A stretch of 64,000 nt of DNA, from contig JADJMW010000002.1 of the NCBI GenBank assembly GCA_016709385.1, forward strand, positions 248,001 through 312,000, read 5' to 3'. Of the stretch, positions 62,014 through 64,000 are shown in pieces. The translations under genes were made by a program, and so were the position numbers. A model generated the notes under the pieces. It did not search any database, was not told the DNA's origin, and saw only the letters and a program-made list of their open reading frames with translations. Every line of letters begins with the position of its first letter. Within the stretch, counting starts at the first letter, position 1. Origin of the DNA: Candidatus Rubrivivax defluviihabitans. GTDB lineage: Bacteria > Pseudomonadota > Gammaproteobacteria > Burkholderiales > Burkholderiaceae_C.

Positions 62014-62436
62014 TCAGGGCGATTCGATGCGCGGGTCGCCCGGTCTGGACAGCGCCTGGAAGTCGCGCCGGTCCAGCGTGACCAGCGACTGTGCGCCGGC
62101 CTGACGGGCGGCTGCCAGGTGCAGCCAGTCGTAGACCGCGCCGCCGCGCACGCCGCGTGACTCGCACTCGGCCAGCGCCGCCATCATCTGCTGGCCCGTC
62201 GTGGAGACGGTCTGCACGTAGGGCAGCACGCTATCTTCGATGAGCCGGGCAACCAGGGCCGCCCCCAACCGGCGCCCCTGCCGGCCGCCCGTGAGGATGG
62301 AAAAGGTTTCGGCCAGGGCGTGGGCGTGGATGGTGTGGCCGCCTTCCGCGACGAGCCGGTCACAGGCCTCATGGTGGGGCTCGTCGGGGTCCAGCGAGCC
62401 CAGGATGACCGACGTGTCCAGGAAGCGCTCACCCAC
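62014..62436 (-). CDS. vapC: PIN-domain toxin VapC (second module)
   Basis: This 140-residue PIN protein starts VGERFLDTSVILGSLDPDEPHHE and has LAETFSILTGGRQGR, AVYDWLHLAAARQAGAQSLVTLDRRDF, with the four conserved acids. GTG 62436 overlaps the antitoxin stop by 8 bp. A longer ATG start at 62502 would be inside the antitoxin gene and is less likely. Confidence 0.85.
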   Translation of the reverse strand: MGERFLDTSVILGSLDPDEPHHEACDRLVAEGGHTIHAHALAETFSILTGGRQGRRLGAALVARLIEDSVLPYVQTVSTTGQQMMAALAECESRGVRGGAVYDWLHLAAARQAGAQSLVTLDRRDFQALSRPGDPRIESP

Positions 62437-62698
62437 GCTCGCCCCGCCGCGCCTGCGCCTCGCGCTCGGCGCGCATGGCTGCGGCAGCGTCGAACGGTTC
62501 ACCCGTAGGCTGCAGCACGGTGCGACGGCTGGCGCTCATGGCCAGTCCGGTCACCGGCTCGGTTTCGGGCGTCAGTTCTATGTGCTGGGCCACGACGTCC
62601 AGGCGCAGGCGCGACCCGGGGCCCAGGTTCAGCCGGCGTCGCAGTTCAGCCGGCAGGACGATACGGCCAGCGCGGTCGATGGTGATGGCTTGAGACAT
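62429..62698 (-). CDS. vapB: AbrB/MazE-family antitoxin VapB
   Basis: The 89-residue protein has MSQAITIDRAGRIVLPAELRRRLNLGPGSRLRLDVV, the swapped-hairpin AbrB DNA-binding fold, and a C-terminal toxin-binding tail rich in Arg and Glu (RAEREAQARRGERG). It overlaps vapC by 8 bp. TGGCAG-N5-CTGCCA at 62722-62738 is a likely self-operator 24 bp upstream of its start. Confidence 0.85.
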   Translation of the reverse strand: MSQAITIDRAGRIVLPAELRRRLNLGPGSRLRLDVVAQHIELTPETEPVTGLAMSASRRTVLQPTGEPFDAAAAMRAEREAQARRGERG

Positions 62699-62721
62699 GG
62701 CATTTTTTTTGGGTGTCGGCG

Positions 62722-62738
62722 TGGCAGTGTACCTGCCA
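62722..62738. promoter_or_regulatory. Candidate VapBC operator
   Basis: TGGCAG (62722-62727) and CTGCCA (62733-62738) form a perfect 6-bp inverted repeat around TGTAC, 24 bp before the vapB start at 62698. Toxin-antitoxin promoters are usually controlled by such palindromes through the antitoxin. Confidence 0.5.
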
Positions 62739-62764
62739 TGCACCGCGGTCCCGCAGAAAACAAA

Positions 62765-62844
62765 GGAGGTCTTGATTCTCGAGTGCTGATCCCAGGTCGA
62801 AAGCACTACGCCTTCCGGCCGCTTGAACTTCAAGACCTGACCCC
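62765..62844. repeat. 80-bp inverted-repeat element, decayed copy 2
   Basis: A right arm, CTTGAACTTCAAGACCTGACCCC (62822-62844 region; core AAGACCTGACCCC), is the complement of the left end type of the element at 61087. A left arm near 62765-62782 (GGAGGTCTTGATTCTCGAG) matches less well. The span of about 80 bp equals that of copy 1 (79 bp). Confidence 0.5.
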
Positions 62845-62902
62845 TGCCTCGTGCGTCACCTCGAGAGCCGCCCCATGCTGCCGGCAGCAGGAGGCACGAG
62901 GC

Positions 62903-63148
62903 TCACGCCTCGTCGCCCTCGCGCGGGGGGATGCCGCCCGGCCGACGCAGGACCTTCCGGAAGGCGATCAGGTCCGCGCGTCCCCGACGCTCGGCAAAGA
63001 ATGCGGCGGTGTTCATGACAGCCAGCTTCTCTGCGACGGCCGTGGCCACGAATTGATTCATGCTGATGCCCTCTTCGCGGGCCAACTTCTCGACCGCAGC
63101 TTTGACGGAGCGTGGCAGGCGGAGAGGGTAAGTAGACGATTCGCTCAT
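62903..63148 (-). CDS. Ribbon-helix-helix antitoxin of a PIN-toxin module
   Basis: The 81-residue protein reads YPLRLPRSVKAAVEKLAREEGISMNQFVATAVAEKLAVM, a CopG/HicB-type ribbon-helix-helix, with a basic tail. Its ATG overlaps the toxin stop (ATGA) at 63145-63148. The order is toxin first, antitoxin second, the reverse of most modules. Confidence 0.82.
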   Translation of the reverse strand: MSESSTYPLRLPRSVKAAVEKLAREEGISMNQFVATAVAEKLAVMNTAAFFAERRGRADLIAFRKVLRRPGGIPPREGDEA

Positions 63149-63567
63149 TTGACGCCCTTGCGCAAGACCTGGCTGGGCAACCACAAGGAAACGCCAAAGC
63201 GCTTGGGTGCCAGCCCGTAGTCTCTTCGGTTGAAAGTGACAATGCCTTCGGCTTGGCCATTGACGGCTGCTTCCAGCACCATCTCGTCGGCTGGGTCCTT
63301 CAGTTGGGGCCTCCAGTTGAAGTGCGACTCCACCGGGACGGCCATGGCCGCGATCGCATCGACGAAGTTCAAGATGTCTGGCTCCGTCAGTCCTGCCGCC
63401 ACTTGATGTTCGCGCCGCATGCAGACGGCTTCGTATTCCAGGATCAACGCCACGTTGGCGAGCAAGGTGATCGAGCCTTCGAGAGCTGCTTCCAGCAACG
63501 CCGCCGAAGCACCCGTCGGGCTGCGCAGTGCCGCGACGATGACATCCGTGTCCAGAACCAGTCGCAT
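63145..63567 (-). CDS. PIN-domain toxin (TIGR00305-like)
   Basis: This 140-residue PIN protein begins MRLVLDTDVIVAALRSPTGASAALLEAALEG and has LEYEAVCMRREHQ, DPADEMVLEAAVNGQAEGIVTFNRRDYG, the pattern of the 'putative toxin component, PIN family' group. It precedes and overlaps its antitoxin gene. A 9-bp palindrome is centred about 20 bp upstream of its ATG. Confidence 0.85.
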   Translation of the reverse strand: MRLVLDTDVIVAALRSPTGASAALLEAALEGSITLLANVALILEYEAVCMRREHQVAAGLTEPDILNFVDAIAAMAVPVESHFNWRPQLKDPADEMVLEAAVNGQAEGIVTFNRRDYGLAPKRFGVSLWLPSQVLRKGVK

Positions 63568-63575
63568 GGCTGCAT

Positions 63576-63599
63576 TCTGACATCACCGGCGATGTCAGA
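63576..63599. promoter_or_regulatory. Candidate operator of the PIN/RHH module
   Basis: TCTGACATC (63576-63584) and GATGTCAGA (63591-63599) form a perfect 9-bp inverted repeat with a 6-nt spacer, 8 bp upstream of the toxin ATG at 63567. A ribbon-helix-helix antitoxin would bind such a site to repress its own promoter. Confidence 0.6.
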
Positions 63600-63721
63600 C
63601 AAGTAACTCCTGATTGAGCTGGGCAAACAGGCTGACGCCACCGATCTGGACGGGCGGCTCGTAGGGCTCGGCCACCTGGGCGCGCCCGCCGCCGTCTGAT
63701 TCAGGTACCGCCGCGCGGGTT

Positions 63722-64000
63722 TCAGCCCTGCGCCGGCGCCGGCACGCTCCAGCGCTTGCTCACGTCGCCCTTGGCGTTGACGCTTTCCAGCTGCACGCCG
63801 AAACCCCACAGACGCGCCACGTGCTTCAGCACCTCGGTGGCGGTGTCGTGCAGCGGACGCTCGTTGTGCTGGAAGTGGCGCAGCGTGAGTGAACGGTCAC
63901 CGCGCAGGTTGACGTTCCAGACCTGGATATTGGGTTCGCGCGAACCCAGGTCGTACTGGCGGCTGAGGCTTTCGCGCACGCGCCGGTAGCCGGCGTCGTC
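63722..64000 (-). CDS. SpoVR family protein, C-terminal part (partial)
   Basis: The gene runs off the right end of the window. The visible 92 codons encode AGYRRVRESLSRQYDLGSRE then PNIQVWNVNLRGDRSLTLRH and EVLKHVARLWGFGVQLESV, the conserved C-terminus of SpoVR/YcgB proteins. These are widespread cytosolic proteins, often beside PrkA kinase and YeaH genes and linked to stress or stationary phase. The N-terminal two thirds is outside the window. Confidence 0.88.
   Translation of the reverse strand, partial: DDAGYRRVRESLSRQYDLGSREPNIQVWNVNLRGDRSLTLRHFQHNERPLHDTATEVLKHVARLWGFGVQLESVNAKGDVSKRWSVPAPAQG

Overview
The window is very GC-rich, densely packed, single-chromosome-like DNA. Its gene set is typical of a betaproteobacterium of the order Burkholderiales, probably near the Rubrivivax/Leptothrix/Piscinibacter or Comamonadaceae branch. 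Pointers are a DUF3567 protein, a PhaM-type PHA granule protein, a split MetH, the Acidithiobacillus-type GshA, ApaG followed by a Gcr-type 'recombinase' membrane protein, and dispersed GC-rich hairpin repeats. The species cannot be named from the sequence alone. I saw no rRNA, tRNA or CRISPR array.

Layout. 1-8000: glnK(end)-amtB with an OmpA-like fusion, gshA, kup, the N-terminal half of a split metH, DUF3567 and DUF3108 proteins. 8049-13731: an FAH-family hydrolase, a retropepsin-like protease, a TraB/GumN protein, PhaM, and a compact FIST-GNAT-methyltransferase cluster. 13780-20194: a glycolate oxidase locus (glcD, glcE, glcF) with a methyltransferase and an LrgA/LrgB pair between glcE and glcF, closed by another FAH-family gene. 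20208-24101: envelope proteins (DUF3313, a duplicated-domain secreted protein, DUF2950, DUF3300). 24207-27823: trpE, gph and a saccharopine-dehydrogenase-like gene. 27968-34254: Lrp regulator, dbpA, apaG, gcr, a 38-residue membrane protein and a degenerate GGDEF protein. 34268-38531: an Lrp regulator divergent from a fused indolepyruvate ferredoxin oxidoreductase. 38639-44102: cytochrome b561 plus three yceI paralogues, an amidase, a cluster-less Rrf2 regulator and a NhaR-like LysR regulator. 44233-48543: yraN/rsmI, tldD and threonine ammonia-lyase. 48725-52474: a DUF1611 P-loop protein, a degenerate ABC exporter and an alpha/beta hydrolase. 52545-53839: a phenylalanine-codon leader peptide with a terminator ahead of aroG. 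53912-59291: a YdjM-type membrane hydrolase, an MBL-fold protein, a cobalamin adenosyltransferase and a D-lactate dehydrogenase-like flavoprotein. 59367-63599: an accessory region with four toxin-antitoxin modules, an IS21-like relic, a beheaded PEP-CTERM gene and small inverted-repeat elements. The window ends inside a SpoVR-family gene.

How it works together. The housekeeping themes are nitrogen (GlnK/AmtB), thiol and methyl metabolism (GshA, MetH, cobalamin adenosylation), aromatic amino acid synthesis and breakdown (TrpE, AroG, indolepyruvate oxidoreductase) and two-carbon/lactate oxidation (GlcDEF, D-LDH, Gph). The most promising leads are the LrgAB pair inside the glycolate oxidase locus, because plant LrgAB (PLGG1) is a glycolate/glycerate carrier; the OmpA-AmtB fusion; the aroG attenuator; and the accessory region near the right end.
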